Shown here one piece after another: positions 34,738-46,664 of a stretch of 64,000 nucleotides of DNA. The translations under genes and the position numbers were made by a program. This DNA is from Rhinopithecus roxellana (Eukaryota; Chordata; Mammalia; Primates; Cercopithecidae), in NCBI RefSeq assembly GCF_007565055.1, contig NC_044561.1:26320114-26384113 (forward strand). The letters run 5' to 3'. Numbering within the stretch: position 1 is the stretch's first letter; every line of letters begins with the position of its first letter. Under the pieces are notes generated by a model that saw nothing but the letters and a program-made list of their open reading frames with translations, was not told the DNA's origin and ran no database searches.

Positions 34738-35046
34738 GGCCAGGCGTGGTGGCTCATGCCTGTAATCCCAGCACTTTGGAAGGCTGAGGTGGGCAGATCA
34801 CAAGGTCAGGAGTTCAAGACCAGCCTGGCCAATGTGGTGAAACCCTATCTCTACTAAAAATACAAAAAATTAGCTGGGCGTGGTGGCAGGCACTTATAAT
34901 CCCAGCTACTCAGGAGGCTGAGGCAGGAGAATCACTTGAACCCAGGAGGTGGAGGTTGCAGTGAGCCGAGATAGTGCCATTGCACTCCAGCCTGTGCAAG
35001 AAGAACAAGACTCCGTCTCAAAAAAAAGAGAGAGAGAGAGAGAGAG
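34738..35046 (+). mobile_element. AluS-like SINE
   Basis: Full-length Alu with a tail passing into (GA)n. Flanks AGAGATATCT and AGAGAGATCT are a probable target duplication. Confidence 0.95.
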
Positions 35047-35267
35047 ATCTGCACTCCCATGTTCATTGCTCCATTATTCACAAGAGCCAAGATAAGGAAT
35101 TAACTTGTGTCCATTAACAGATGGACTGATAAGGAAAATGTGGCATATACACAATGGAATACTATCCAGACATTAAAAAGAAAAGAAATCCTGTCATTTA
35201 AAACAATATGGGTGAACTTAGAGGAAATTAATTGAAATAAGCCAAGCACAGACAGATTTTTCTTTTT

Positions 35268-36600
35268 ATTGGTGATTTTAGAAAACTGATTATAATGTGT
35301 CTTGGTGAAGTTTTCTTCATGTTTCCTGCATTTAGGATTCTTTGAGTTTCTTGTATCTGTGCATTCATAATTTTCATCAAAATTTGGAAATATTTCAGTC
35401 ATTATTTCTTCTATTTTTTTCTGTTTCCACCCTAGTGACTCCCATTACACATCATCTGAAGTTATCTCACAGCTTAACAATGCACTGTTTATTTTTAAGA
35501 TTATTTCCCTCTCTCTTTCCTTTCGAGTAGTTTATATTGCTTTATCTTTAACTCCATTAACCTTTACTTTTGCAATTTATAATCTGCCATTAATCCCAAG
35601 AGTGTAGTTTTCAACTCAGACCTTATACTTTTTATTTCTAAAATTTCAATGTTTGTCTTTTTATACGTTCCATGTCTCCAGTTGGCTTTGTGCACACAGG
35701 GATTACTGTTTCCCATAACTTTAAAAATGCCTTCTCTGTGCCAGTCCTGGGTTGGTCTCAATTGATTGATTGATCTTCTTGGGTGTTGAAACTTCCTGCT
35801 TTATAGCATTCATTCTTGGTGGTTTTTGATTGGACCTCAGACAGTGTGAGTTTTGCTTGTCGAATGCTGGATATTTTAAAATGTATGTAAATATTCTTGA
35901 GTTACGTACTTGGTTGCAGTTAATTTACTTGGAAGCAGTTTTATCTTTTTGGGTCTTTTTGAGATTTTTCAGGGGGGAGCAGCATTACGGGGTGTAGGGC
36001 TAATTATTCCCCACATTGTAGATGCTGTACCCACAGCCTCATGAACCTTGACACCTTATCTTCTCATTAATGGGAACAGGCACTGTTCCTGGCCCCGTGT
36101 GAACAACTGGGACTAATACACCTCATTCTTCTGGCTGGTTCTTTCTCTGGCCTGGGGTGATTTTTCACATGCATGCACTGAGGAGTTCTCACCCGAATAC
36201 TTTAAGAGGGTCCCATGCAGGACTCCACAGTCCTCTCTCTGGACAGATTTCACTTAGGGAGTCCCCTGTGGGTGAATGCTAGCCATCTTTGCCTCGTTAC
36301 ACTCCCAGCTTTCTATCCTCAACAGAGTCCAGCAGGCCCTGCCTGGTTTCCTTCTCCCTGCACCGTAGCCTGAGACCTTTTTCCAGGAAGCCAGTGGGGG
36401 CAGCCTGGTTTGTTCTCCATCTTTGAGGAATCACTGTTCTTCATTGCCTGATGTTCACTATCTTTCAAACCGTTGTTTCAGGTATTTGGCCCATTTTTTT
36501 GGTAGTTTTGGGTGGGAGGGAATATTCAGTCACTTTCATTCCGTCATTTTTGGAAGCAAAAGTACTTCTTTTTGTATTTTGTGTAATAAAAAATGTTTTA
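35268..36600 (-). mobile_element. Old L1/HAL1-class LINE, continuation
   Basis: Antisense LINE continuing the host at 33,259: 'GTCTTGGTGAAGTTTTCTTC', 'GAGTTTCTTGTATC', then a 5'-region resembling that at 54.4-54.9 kb ('GTTACGTACTTGGTTGC', 'TTACTTGGAAGCAG'). Boundaries to the right are vague. Confidence 0.7.
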
Positions 36601-37405
36601 CCCTGGGAAATATGAGATAAGATAGTCATTCTTTCAGTTGCTCTGAATTCGAAGGATGGAGCAGAACCATCCACTGCACCGGAGCCCTGGATGAGAGAAG
36701 ACCGTCAGCATAGTTCTGTCCCCAGGGTCTTCCCAGTGCTGGGGACAGTCCTCATACGTGTGACATGTGCCTCTACAAGGAATGTCTGAAGTGCGGGTGG
36801 CATTGCTTGCTCAGCTCGGAGAACAGTTCAGAGCAGGAGATGCCACCTGGTTTCAGATGGATGGGCAGGCATTCCTGGGGCAGGTGGGGTGCCAGGAAGG
36901 CCCACACGATGCAGGAAGCAACTCACACAAAGGCAAAGAGATGGAGGTGCGACCTATCCAGTGAAAGGAAGTCCAAACCGTGTGGCAAGACTGGAGCTCA
37001 GGGTGTGAGGGGAGAGACAGTGGGACCTGACACTGGAAGCGCCCATCCTTCCACCGGCAGGCAGGGATGAGTCCAGCTGGACCCGGGGGCCTTTGGTAGG
37101 TACCCCTGAGCACAGCTATAGGTGGGGCCAGTGGGCTCACAGTCCTGAAGGAGGGCCAGGCCGGAGCTCAGGCAGAAGGTCTGGAGTCAGGGGTTGGAAG
37201 GAGGTGGAAGGAGCAGCAGGAGACCGACCCAGGAGAAGAGTTGCCGATCCGGAGCTCCTCTGAGCCAGGGCAGGCGCGGACACTGGCTTTTCAGGGCACA
37301 GCCCCGGTGAAGTTTTTGGTTGGTACGGGCATGGATTGAAGGGTCATGACAGAGTAGCCAGACGATAGCCAGAGCCACACAGAAACCTCTGAAATGTGCT
37401 TAAAG
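36601..37405. other. Unique upstream sequence
   Basis: No gene or repeat recognised. Confidence 0.5.
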
Positions 37406-37416
37406 ATTATACTGTT

Positions 37417-37547
37417 GGGGAGGCTGAGGCAGGAGAATCACCTGAACCCAGGGAGACAGAGGTTGCAGTGAGCCAAGATCACACCACTGTCCTCCAGCCT
37501 GGGCAACAGAGTGAGACTCTGTCTCAAAAAAAAAAAAAAAAAAAAAA
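37417..37547 (+). mobile_element. Truncated Alu (right arm)
   Basis: Starts in the right arm (GGGGAGGCTGAGGCAGGAG) and ends in 22 A. ATTATACTG precedes it (37,406-37,414). Confidence 0.93.
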
Positions 37548-37843
37548 GGCTCTGGCCCGGTGGCTCACATCTGTAATCCCAGCACTTTGGGAGGCCGAAG
37601 CGGGCAGATCATGAGGTCAGGAGTTCGAGACCAGCCTGGCCAACAGAGTGAAACCCCGTGTCTACTAAAAATACAAAAATTAGCTGGGCTTGGTGGTGCA
37701 TGCCTGTAATCCCAGCTACTCGGGAGACTGAGGCAGGATAATCACTTGAACCCAGGAGGCAGAGGTTGCAGTGAGCCAAGATGGCACCACTGTGCTCTAG
37801 CCTGGGTGACAGAGCAAGACTCCATCTCGGAAAAAAAAAAAAA
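37548..37843 (+). mobile_element. AluS-like SINE abutting the truncated Alu
   Basis: Full-length Alu starting directly in the A-run of its neighbour and ending in 13 A. ATTATACTG follows (37,843-37,851), matching the sequence before the truncated Alu, so a single duplication flanks both. Confidence 0.95.
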
Positions 37844-37851
37844 TTATACTG

Positions 37852-38538
37852 CTGGTGCGAGAAGGCAGTCAGAGGGCTTCTGTGCAAATTAAGGAAGTGT
37901 AGACACATCCAGCTTTGGGGGAGGAGCCAGGAAGGACCTGGCATCACAGATGCTGGAAGGAGGAGGAGGGAAGGGCGTGGTCCCCAGGCAGGAGACGCAG
38001 GTGCCGTAGGAGGGGGCCTTCTCCTGGGGGAGGGCAGCACCAGGGGACATAATGGGGGGCTGCAGGGTGATGTGGAACTTAGGGGTGCAAGCCTCATTTT
38101 TCTCCATGAAGTGGGGAGTGAAATCACTTTTGGGGATGAGGAGACAGTGGTCCATGAAGGATAAGTGGAGCTTCGCTCCAGCTGACTGGAGGCCCCGAGC
38201 ACAGGGGAGGACAGTTAGAGAGATGTGGAAGGAAGTGAGGGACAGAACCACCAGGAGCGGAGTTTGTGTGAGTCCTGACCTGATAAAAACAACTGTCAAA
38301 GACCAACTCTCAGACAATTAGGCAAATCTTCATCCAGACCGCTCATCAGATAATATCCAGGCATCGTGGTTAGTTTTTAGGTGTGATCGTGACATTCTGG
38401 TTTTGTAATAACTATGTCATTATTTTTGTGGTGTCCACTGACTTGCTTAGGGGTAAATGACGATGAATGTCAGAGATTTATTCTGACATTCATGTTAATT
38501 CATGTGTCAGAGATTTCTTATAAAATAGTCTAGAAAAA
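37852..38538. other. Unique sequence
   Basis: No gene or repeat recognised. Confidence 0.5.
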
Positions 38539-38720
38539 CGGAAGGAAGGAAGAGAGGAAGGAAGGAAGGAAGGAAGGAAGGAAGGAAGGAAGGAAGGAAG
38601 GAAGGAAGGAAGGAAGGAAGGAAGGAAGGAAGGAAGGAAAGGAAGGAAAAGGAGGAGGGAGGAAGGAAGGGAGGGACGGAGGGAGGGAGGGACAGGAGGA
38701 GAGAGGGAGAGGGGAGGGAG
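38539..38720 (+). repeat. (GGAA)n microsatellite
   Basis: About 25 GGAA units pass into GGGA/GGAG variants. Long GGAA arrays can bind ETS-family factors. No Alu is attached, unlike the array at 26 kb. Confidence 0.93.
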
Positions 38721-39472
38721 GGAGACAGGTTGATGGTTGTCAGTGCTGAGTCCAGCTCGACTGACCTGAAGTCCATGAGAATGGTACCTGCGGCTGTACA
38801 GCCTCCCGATGGCGGGGTTGTTTGCTGTCCTGCAATAATTAAACAAGGCAATATCCCAGGCCCAGAGAGAGCAGGCCTGGTGAACCCTAGAGCCAGCAAG
38901 GTGTCTGAGGGTCCTGTGTCCCAACCTGGATCCTAGGATGGGCACTGAGAGTCTGCCCGGTGTGGCCATGGTCTTCTTCTCTCTGGCCAACACCCTGTGG
39001 GGTCCCCTTTGCCCTGGAAAGGCCTCAACTCTGGACTCATCCAGCCACTGCTGCCCACGCACCTGCCTGGCAGTTCCCGAGCAGAAGCCACCAGGCCTCT
39101 GGTGCTGGAGCCTCCACACTTGCTGTCTTTCAGCCTCGGCTGGCCAGCAGCACCCCTCAGCCATTCTTCCCATTTTCTTTGATACTTTATTTTGAATGTG
39201 CACGTGATCATTCATAGAAGTAGATGGTACACCAGGTCCCTCTTTGCCACAGGGCCCTTGCCTGCCCTTACTATTTCCAGCCAGGTCCTAAGCCCTTCCT
39301 GAAAGGCTGCTCACACTGGAGGATATGGAGTTGTCGGGGCTCTCAAAGGTCAGTGCTGGACAATGCGCTCCCTCTGGGTGCTGAGAAGTGAGGGTGTCTG
39401 TGGCGGGTGGCCAGCCTTGCATGGACTCTCTCCCAAATTGCATTCATTATGTCCTTTTAAAAAAGCAACCTT
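38721..39472. other. Unique sequence
   Basis: No gene supported; a 241-codon frame on the minus strand runs into the GGAA array and is judged spurious. Confidence 0.5.
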
Positions 39473-39790
39473 GGCCAAGCACAGTAGCTCATGCCCATAA
39501 TCCCAGCACTTTGGGAGCCGAGGCAGGTGAATCACTTGAGGTCAGGAGTTCCAGACCAGCCTGGCCAACATGGTGAAACCTCGTCTCTACTAAAAATACA
39601 AAAACTTGCTGGGTGTGGTGGCATGTGGCTGTAATCCCAGTTACTCGGGAGGCTGAGGCATGAGAATCATTTGAACACAGGAAGCGGAGGTTGCAGTGAG
39701 CCAAGATTGCACTCCAGCCTGGGCAACAGAGTGAGACTCCATCTCAAAATATAAATAAATATAAAATATAAATATAAAATATAAATAAAC
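39473..39790 (+). mobile_element. AluS-like SINE with AT-rich tail
   Basis: Full-length Alu. Its tail became ATAAATATAAAATATA. AGCAACCTT flanks both sides. It splits an old LINE. Confidence 0.95.
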
Positions 39791-40585
39791 AGCAACCTTT
39801 TATTTTAGAACAGTTTTAGAAAACTCGTGCAGGTATACAGAGCTCCCATTGACCCGACACCTGCCTCTCCCTCTGTTAATATCTGACGCGGGTGGGGACA
39901 CTTGTCACCGCACTGACACTGATACCTTATCATGAGCTAAGATCCAGACTCTCTTCCCATTTCCTTGTTTTTTTTCTAATGGATCCACCCCACCGTGTGT
40001 TCTCTTTCTTCTTTTGTCTGTCTCAAGATCCCATCCAGGATCCCACATGACATTTAACCGTCACGTGTCCTGGGGCTCCTCTGGCCCGGAGTGCATCTCA
40101 GGTTTGCTTTGTTCTCCATGACCTGAGCAACCTTGAAAAAGCTTGTCAGGTGTTTCGTAGGACATCCCATGTGCGGGGACTTGTCTGCTGGTTCTCTCAC
40201 ATCTCGGCTGGTGGTGATCTGCTCTCGGGAGGAAGACACCCCAGGTGAAGGGCCTTTTTCATCACATCAGGAGTGAATGCCCTCACTGTGGTTGTGGCCA
40301 TGAGCACCTGGATGAGGGGTGCTGGCATCTCCTCTGAGCCCTCGCTCCTTCCCAAACTCCTCAAGGCAGGGTGGCTACAAGTTATTTGAGATTTTTCTGC
40401 TTGGGAGATCTGTCTCTTCTCCGTATTTATTTATTCAATCATTAATTTAAATTAGCATGGATGCTTGGAAATGTACTTATACTTAGGGTTATAATTTCAT
40501 ACTGGGTTTTTATTTCCAGCTCTGGCCATCGGGAGCTCTTCCAATTGTGTCTTGTGTCCACTTGACACGCGCTGGCCTTGCAGGG
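39791..40585 (-). mobile_element. Old L1 (L1M-class) 3' UTR
   Basis: Antisense landmarks 'AGAACAGTTTTAGAAAAC', 'CCCATCCAGGATCCCACATG', 'TCATCACATCAGGAGTG', 'ATTTATTTATTCAATCATT' and 'TCTGGCCATCGGGAGCTC' in L1M 3' UTR order. Confidence 0.75.
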
Positions 40586-42029
40586 TCTTTTTTTTTTTTT
40601 TTTTTCCAGCACTTTTATTATTTTAAAATAGCGTGGTTTTTTCCATCTGTCCACCTGTCTGCATAACAAAGTGGCCGTAATAGCAGGCAATGACCCGTGA
40701 GGACACCCCACGTCCCTGCAGCCTTGGGACGACCACGCCTGCTAATTGCTGAAGACTTGGGCAGCCTTATTGCAGATGAAATTATATTTCTTGCCGGGTT
40801 CTTTTTCTGACATGATGAAAAGCCACCCTAGAACCCATCCTCAGCTCATGGGTCCTGGCTGCAGGCTCAGGGCAGGTCGGGATTGGTGGACTGTTCTGTC
40901 ACTCTTGGACATTGTCCCTGGATGAGGGTGTCCAAGACTTGAGTCTTCATGGAGAGGACAGTATTTCTGGCTTTCGTTCAGTTTGGTGGCGCCCTGGGGG
41001 TTCTGGGGAAGAGGGTGACCTCCACTAAAGGGGGGAAAAGAGCTGGAGTTGGTGGCCAGAGGGTCCCTCTCTTCAACCAAGGCTGCAGTGGTTGGCTTTG
41101 GACATCAGGCTTCACTTGAAGAAAAGTTCACAGCAAGGGTTCTGGGTGTCCCTAGAGGAGGCCTGTTCCTCAGGCACGCCTGCCCTCTTGCTGTCCAGTT
41201 CTGGCCCCTGACCTCTGACCCGGCTGTACTTTCCCTTGGGGAACTGCTCCTCCACTCCTTTGCCCATGCGTGTCGGGTGACGTTAGTCCATCCCTGACGT
41301 CAAAGCTCATACAGGCTCACATGGGCCGGCCACTGACTGGCTCCAGTATGAGCCAATTCCAGTGCTTTTGCAGAAATTACTAGAAAAGGAGCACAGTTTG
41401 GCCGCTGACCCTGCTACATGTGGGACCCACGCCCAGAGCTGTCCAGAAGCACTGGGAACAGGGAGCCTGCCTGAGGACAGAGCCTAAGGTGGAAGTGACT
41501 GCAGATGACGTCAGTCAGCCCCTGGGTCCTGACCCTTGAGGATGCACCCTTTTTCTGCTCCTCGGCATTTTTTACAACTGTGCATAGACATTTCCCTTTA
41601 CGAAGAGGTGGGTTTGAGTGATGTCTCCAACTAGCAATGAAAGATTCTAGCCACAACAAGGTCGTTGGTCGCAGATTTGCTCAAGAACGTAGCAAAATGT
41701 CCAGGACAGGGAATGAACCAGGCAGCCTCTCTCCCCGCCACCAGAGCCTCCCACTGCCTCTCAGAGATCTCAGGGTGGTGAACTGGCCTCCGACCAGCCG
41801 CGGTGACATGCCCGCCTGCACACAGCTCAGCGGCCTCTCACTGGGGTGAGTGACCACTCCAGGGCTGGGCACACTGTCCCATCAGGTGCCCATCCATCAG
41901 CCAGACAAACCCCTGGGCACCACACCAGGAAGACCCCCTGAGTTCCTGGGCCACGTTCTCGGGAGAATCTGTCTCCCTTCTTGGACATTGAAGCTGAGAG
42001 ATTCATGGGCCGAAGTTTTTTCAGGGGAG
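40586..42029. other. Unique sequence
   Basis: Contains a T-run at 40,588-40,606. No gene or further repeat recognised. Confidence 0.5.
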
Positions 42030-42345
42030 CTGTCTTTTGAATTATCGTGTAATTAAGATGCTAATGGCTGTTTATGGAACCTTCTCTTCTCAGTCCAAGT
42101 GCTTTCTGAAAAATAAGAAACGTCCCTTTTGTGATGGTGGAAAATAGCACTGGGAGCAAAATCCTTCATTAAATCACCATTTGCATCTTTTTTTCCTCTT
42201 ATAATAAAAAGGAATTGACTAATGCTCATTATTTTTTTGTTGTGTGAATAAAGTGTAGGGAATTCTTCTACTTACCATCCATTTCTTTTGTGAATAAGGA
42301 TAAACACCTTAATTCCTCCTGGGGCATTGGAGGGTGCCCCCAGAG
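42030..42345. promoter_or_regulatory. Candidate conserved non-coding island upstream of TAFA5
   Basis: AT-rich, repeat-free tract 20.7 kb upstream of the TAFA5 start. It holds GAATTATCGTGTAATTAAG, TAAATCACCATTTGCATC and TTATAATAAAAAGG, homeodomain/POU-like words in a GC-moderate background. Regulatory role is inference. Confidence 0.3.
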
Positions 42346-43479
42346 AGCAGCTTCTTAATCAAAGTCTTTTTTTTTTTTAACGGAATTTTGCAAACTTTGT
42401 CTAGAAACACAAGGCAGGGCCTCTCCAGGGCTGGCCTGAGGTCTCCCTGTGGCCGCTGGCTTAGTAGTCCCAAGTAACCCTGCATGCAGGAGCCACGGCC
42501 TGTCCAGGGCCCGCTGAACTGCAAGGCTGAGCCTGAGGCTGAGCACCAGGAGCCTGTCCTGTTCACCCTCCGGATGGGGCTGAGGCCAAGTGAGACAGTG
42601 CAGCCCGTTCAAGGTGACCCAGCGAAACGCAGGCAGGCCTGGGCCGGGAGCCAGGGCCGAGTCTCTGTCCTCAGCTCCTTTGCTGCTGCCCGAGATGGCT
42701 GCCACATTTTGTTACAGTCAAAGCAGATCTGGTCCCTCGCAAGCCCCTTTCCTGTGGCTGCTTCCGGGCCCAAACCCGGCTCCATGGGCGAGGCAGCCTA
42801 GGACACCCCAGAAGGCCATCTGTGCAATTGTAGTTGACAACCTAGAGGACTGGTGATGAGGTGTGTGGAATGGGATGAACCCGGTTGTCACCACTGCGGG
42901 TGGCCCCACAAGCCACCATGGCCAGGCGGCATGGACCTGCCCACTGCCACCTCCCTTGAAAGGGCCAGCACTGCTGTTTGCTGTCACCAGGTGGCCAGAC
43001 GAAAGGACGCTCTGAGACATCCCCCTTCACAGTCTCGTGGAAACTGGGAGCCCCAGGTACCCCGTGCTCATGCCCTTCCTGGACTCCAGGAGCTCTATGT
43101 CTGGACCTCCCTATGCTCGTGAGTCCCCACTCAGGGCACAGTGGGGAGAAACCAGCGGAAGTTCAGGGCATCTGACTCGACCATTTTCCCACAACCCCAG
43201 GGGCTTTGGTCACAGAATTCCACGGCTGACAGGACCTTCGAGGCCAATTTCCTCCCTTTCCTCCCAGCCCAACTCCTGGGCCAGTGGCGGATGCAGGTCA
43301 GCAGAGCTGAGTCAGTTATCAGGGTGAGCCTCGTCCAACCCACAGCGGCGAGGTCCGCATAGGGCCACACTCTGGCCGCCCCGGGTCCTTATCCATCCTG
43401 CCTGGGGGAGGGGTCAGGTGCTCCTGGCTGCCTGGGGCCTGCGGCACCCAGCCCCACCCTCCTGGGAGAGGCAGCAAAA
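42346..43479. other. Unique sequence
   Basis: No gene or repeat recognised. Confidence 0.5.
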
Positions 43480-43885
43480 CAGGTGACCACAAAGCAACAG
43501 AAATGTATCCTCTCACAGCTCTGGAGACCAGAAGCCAGATATCCATGTGCTGTCCACAGGGCCATGCTCTCAGGAGGCTTCTCCCTGCCTCTTCCCACTT
43601 CCAGTGGCTGCGGGAGACCCTGGGCTTCTAGGCATCTCACTCCCATCTCTGCCTCTGTGGCCACATAGCTGTCTCCTCTTTTCTTTGTGTCTTCTCCTTT
43701 TTTGTCTCTTAGCTGGACAACTGTCATTGGATTTAGGGCCCAACTGAGGAGTCCAGGATGACACCATCTCGAGATCCTTAACCTAATGACAAAACCCGAA
43801 GACCTTTTCATTAAGTAAAGTTCCTTCACAGATCCTGGGATCAGGATGCAGACACATCTTTTGGGGGCCACCATTCCATCCACTC
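43480..43885 (+). mobile_element. Old interspersed repeat, family not assigned
   Basis: 'CAACAGAAATGTATCCTCTC', 'ACAGCTCTGGAGACCAGAAG', 'TCATTGGATTTAGGGCCC' and 'CATCTTTTGGGGGCCACCAT' in this order are a common mammalian medium-reiterated repeat. I do not assign the family. Confidence 0.65.
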
Positions 43886-44990
43886 AGCCCCTTTTATCTG
43901 ATGAGAAAGGTTTCTCCATCTGTCTTTTCCAGACTGCGGCCAGGGCAGAGGCGGGAGTTTCGCTGCCCACGCAGGCAGCTCACTGGTGCCGTCCTGTGGG
44001 GCAGCCGTGCCCAGCCCCCATCATCTCAGCTGTCCCTTTTCCCAGGCAGTGTCCACCCCTTCCCTCTATGCCCTCCATGGTCTTCTGTGACCTGGGATTT
44101 GTTGTCAGGCAATACGATTTCCACCAGGAGCTGTTGACACTCATGCAAATCACCTCACTTTTCCAGGTACAACTTGAGCTCTCATCTACATAACTGAAGG
44201 CTGCACCTGGGGCTGTAAAGAGTGAAAATGCATCACCAAAGCACGGGCACCTCCTGCAGTTCTCCGTAGACGTTTGGGAAGCGAGTGAATTGCCCTGTGT
44301 TTGGAGGAGGTCAGAGGGGGTTGGGCCTGAGCCATGGGCTGCCCTGGGCCTGTGGCGGGTGGTGCATCCCAGAGGAATGAAGCGGGAAGGGCACGCACGT
44401 GGGGTCTTGGCAGCCCTGGAGCTGGCCTAGATGCAGCAGCCTCCTGGTAAAGTGAAGCTGTCCCATTGGCTTGCCATGCTTTGTTTAGCCACCCGCACTT
44501 CACGGTTGGACAAAAAGAAGATTTTAAAGAACAGCCTTGCCAGATATCAGAGTTGGGGATTTGGGGTCCATGATAGAAGAAAGTAACATGAATTGCTTTC
44601 AACCACATCAATCAGCAAAGAGCATTGATGGATGAAGAGGACATTGATAAATGGGATGTCCTATTGCTGAAACTCTGACTTACAGTAAAGCGGGGAATCC
44701 CACAGAAGCCCAGTGGAAGTTTCTGGAGCCAGGAGCTGCACTCTCTCCCTGGAGGGTGTGGAGGGGTAGGCGGCTGTCAGCCTCCAGCCCAGAGTGGAGG
44801 GCACCTGGGCACATGTGTGATCAGAACCCACATGGAGGGAGGCCAGGGTCCAGCTTCCCTCCACTCTGGAACACAGGAGGCCCTGTCCCCAGGCCGTGGC
44901 ACACAGAGGGAGGAGCAGGAGCTCTGGCAGTCTCAGAGGTGTGTGCCAGGCTGCAGCCTGTTAGATATTCCCTAGGAGTGCATCGCCTGG
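43886..44990. other. Unique sequence with one arm of a dispersed duplication
   Basis: 44,049-44,118 recurs at 45,234-45,300. No gene recognised. Confidence 0.5.
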
Positions 44991-45150
44991 GGTCCCCCAG
45001 CCTGTGGGAGGCCGAGGGGGCAAGGCCAGGTCCCCCAGCCTGTGGGAGGCAGAGGGGGCAAGGCCAGGTCCACCAGCCTGTGGCAGGCAGAGGGGGCGAG
45101 ACCAGGTCCCCCAGCCTGTGGGAGGCAGACGGGGCAAGGCCAGGTCCCCA
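44991..45150 (+). repeat. 38-bp minisatellite, 4.2 units
   Basis: Units start GGTCCCCCAGCCTGTGGGAG, at 44,991, 45,029, 45,067 and 45,105, with a partial unit from 45,143. The period is exactly 38. Units end GGGGGCAAGGCCA or close variants. The period is not a multiple of three, so a coding role is unlikely. Confidence 0.96.
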
Positions 45151-46353
45151 AGTCAGAAGCTTGTCCCACCAGCTTGCTGTGTGACTCTGGCCTCAGGGGG
45201 GAACGTTATCTAAAATGTACACAGTGGAATCCAGGCAGCGCTCACCCCTTCCCTCTGCGCCCTCCATGGTCTTCTGTGACCTGGGCCTTGTTGGTCATTG
45301 GCAGAAACGGAAGACACATTAATATTACTGTAAAAGGTAACGTTGTTCCCTAACTGGCTCAACTGTCCGAAGACCCCCCCTGCTGTTTCTGCTCTTCCTT
45401 TGTGACTTAGCCTGGTCTTTCTTCTTCCAGGGTGGGGTCCCACTGACTCCTGCGCAGCCCCACCCTGGTTCCCTCACTCCCAGGCTCCTGGTCCCTCGGG
45501 GTTCTAGGGCTGAGTCCTCCGTAGCCCCCACACACAACCCAGGGGTGGGCCTGCCCCACGGCATAGGATAAACTCCTCCTGGCCTCTGGGAGAGCTCCCG
45601 GACTTTCATCTGCATGATTCAGAAAGAATAGTTTTTCTCTTTCCAATGTTAATATTTTTAATTTACTTTTTTTTCACTTTTCATTATAACTGCTAAGATT
45701 TTTCTAATTGGCATCCCAACTGCTTGTAGACTTGACCTGTTTCTTGCAAAAGAAGAAAATCATTAAATACAATTATGACTTCATTCTTCTATATCTTCAG
45801 TCTACCAAACGATTATATACTCTTGATGGTAGTTGAAGTCAAAAGAAAAATGTACCCAGAATCCTGTAACACTTACAAATTAAGTGTCTTAATTTTTCAA
45901 GTTCTTTTAGGGCTTGCCATATGCGTGTATTATTCTTGCATATTGCATATTCATTTTCTATTATTTTTAATACATAATTCTACAAAATAAGTATTCTTCA
46001 TGATATGGATTTGTTTGAGAATTTCTTAATAAAAGATGAAAGTATTTGTTATTTAAAATTCTATCACTTAAAAGCAATTGCAAGGGTTTTCTATGAAGAC
46101 AGGTTAGAGAATTCACCTTGTAATAACCCCCTTTGCTCCATACTCCTGGAAATGATGCCTCGTTCAGATAAAAAACAAGGAATAGCTGGTTTCCTGAGTC
46201 CAGAGTTGGGAGCAGGTGCACAGGGTTGAATCCTGCCCAAAGATGGTGACCAGAAACGTCAGAATGGAGGTTGGGACAGGCTCCGGACCTGCAGCTGAGA
46301 GGTGAAAAGACTTCATGAAATCAGAGTGGAAACTTGCTCTAAAGTCCAGGAGC
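45151..46353. other. Unique sequence
   Basis: 45,640-46,110 is AT-rich and may be a very old LINE. Otherwise nothing recognised. Confidence 0.45.
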
Positions 46354-46664
46354 GGCTGGGGGCAGTGGCTTACGCCTGTAATCCCAGCATTTTGGGAGGC
46401 CGAGGCAGGTGGATTGCCTGAGGTCAGCAGTTCGAGACGCAGCTTGGCCAACACGGTGAAACCCCGTCTCTACTAAAAATATAGGAAAAGTTAGCTGGAT
46501 GCGGTGGCAGGCACCTATAGTCCCAGCCACTTTGGAGGCTGAGGCAGGAGAATCGCTTGAACCTGGGAGGCAGAGGTTGCAGTGAGCTGAGATCGCGCCA
46601 CTGCACTCCAGCCTGGGCAACAAGAACAAAACTCCGTCTCAAATAAACAAGTAAATAAATAAAT
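46354..46664 (+). mobile_element. AluS-like SINE
   Basis: Full-length Alu with an (AAAT)n tail, flanked by AAGTCCAGG on both sides. Confidence 0.96.

Larger units (their letters stand above)
33719..35257 (+). mobile_element. Inverted 5' segment (ORF2) of the same L1
   Basis: Plus-strand L1 ORF2 from 'AAACAACAGAGTGAAGAG' through 'AATGGCCAACAGACATATG' and 'CTACTGGATATATATCC' to 'GAAATAAGCCAAGCACAG'. Its distal end lies next in element order to the start of the minus-strand 3' part, the expected product of twin priming. It is interrupted by a MaLR LTR and an Alu. Confidence 0.88.

Noticed and set aside
38490..39215. 241-codon minus-strand frame
   Set aside because: The C-terminal third is the (GGAA)n array read as Phe-Leu-Pro-Ser; the rest has no recognisable domain.
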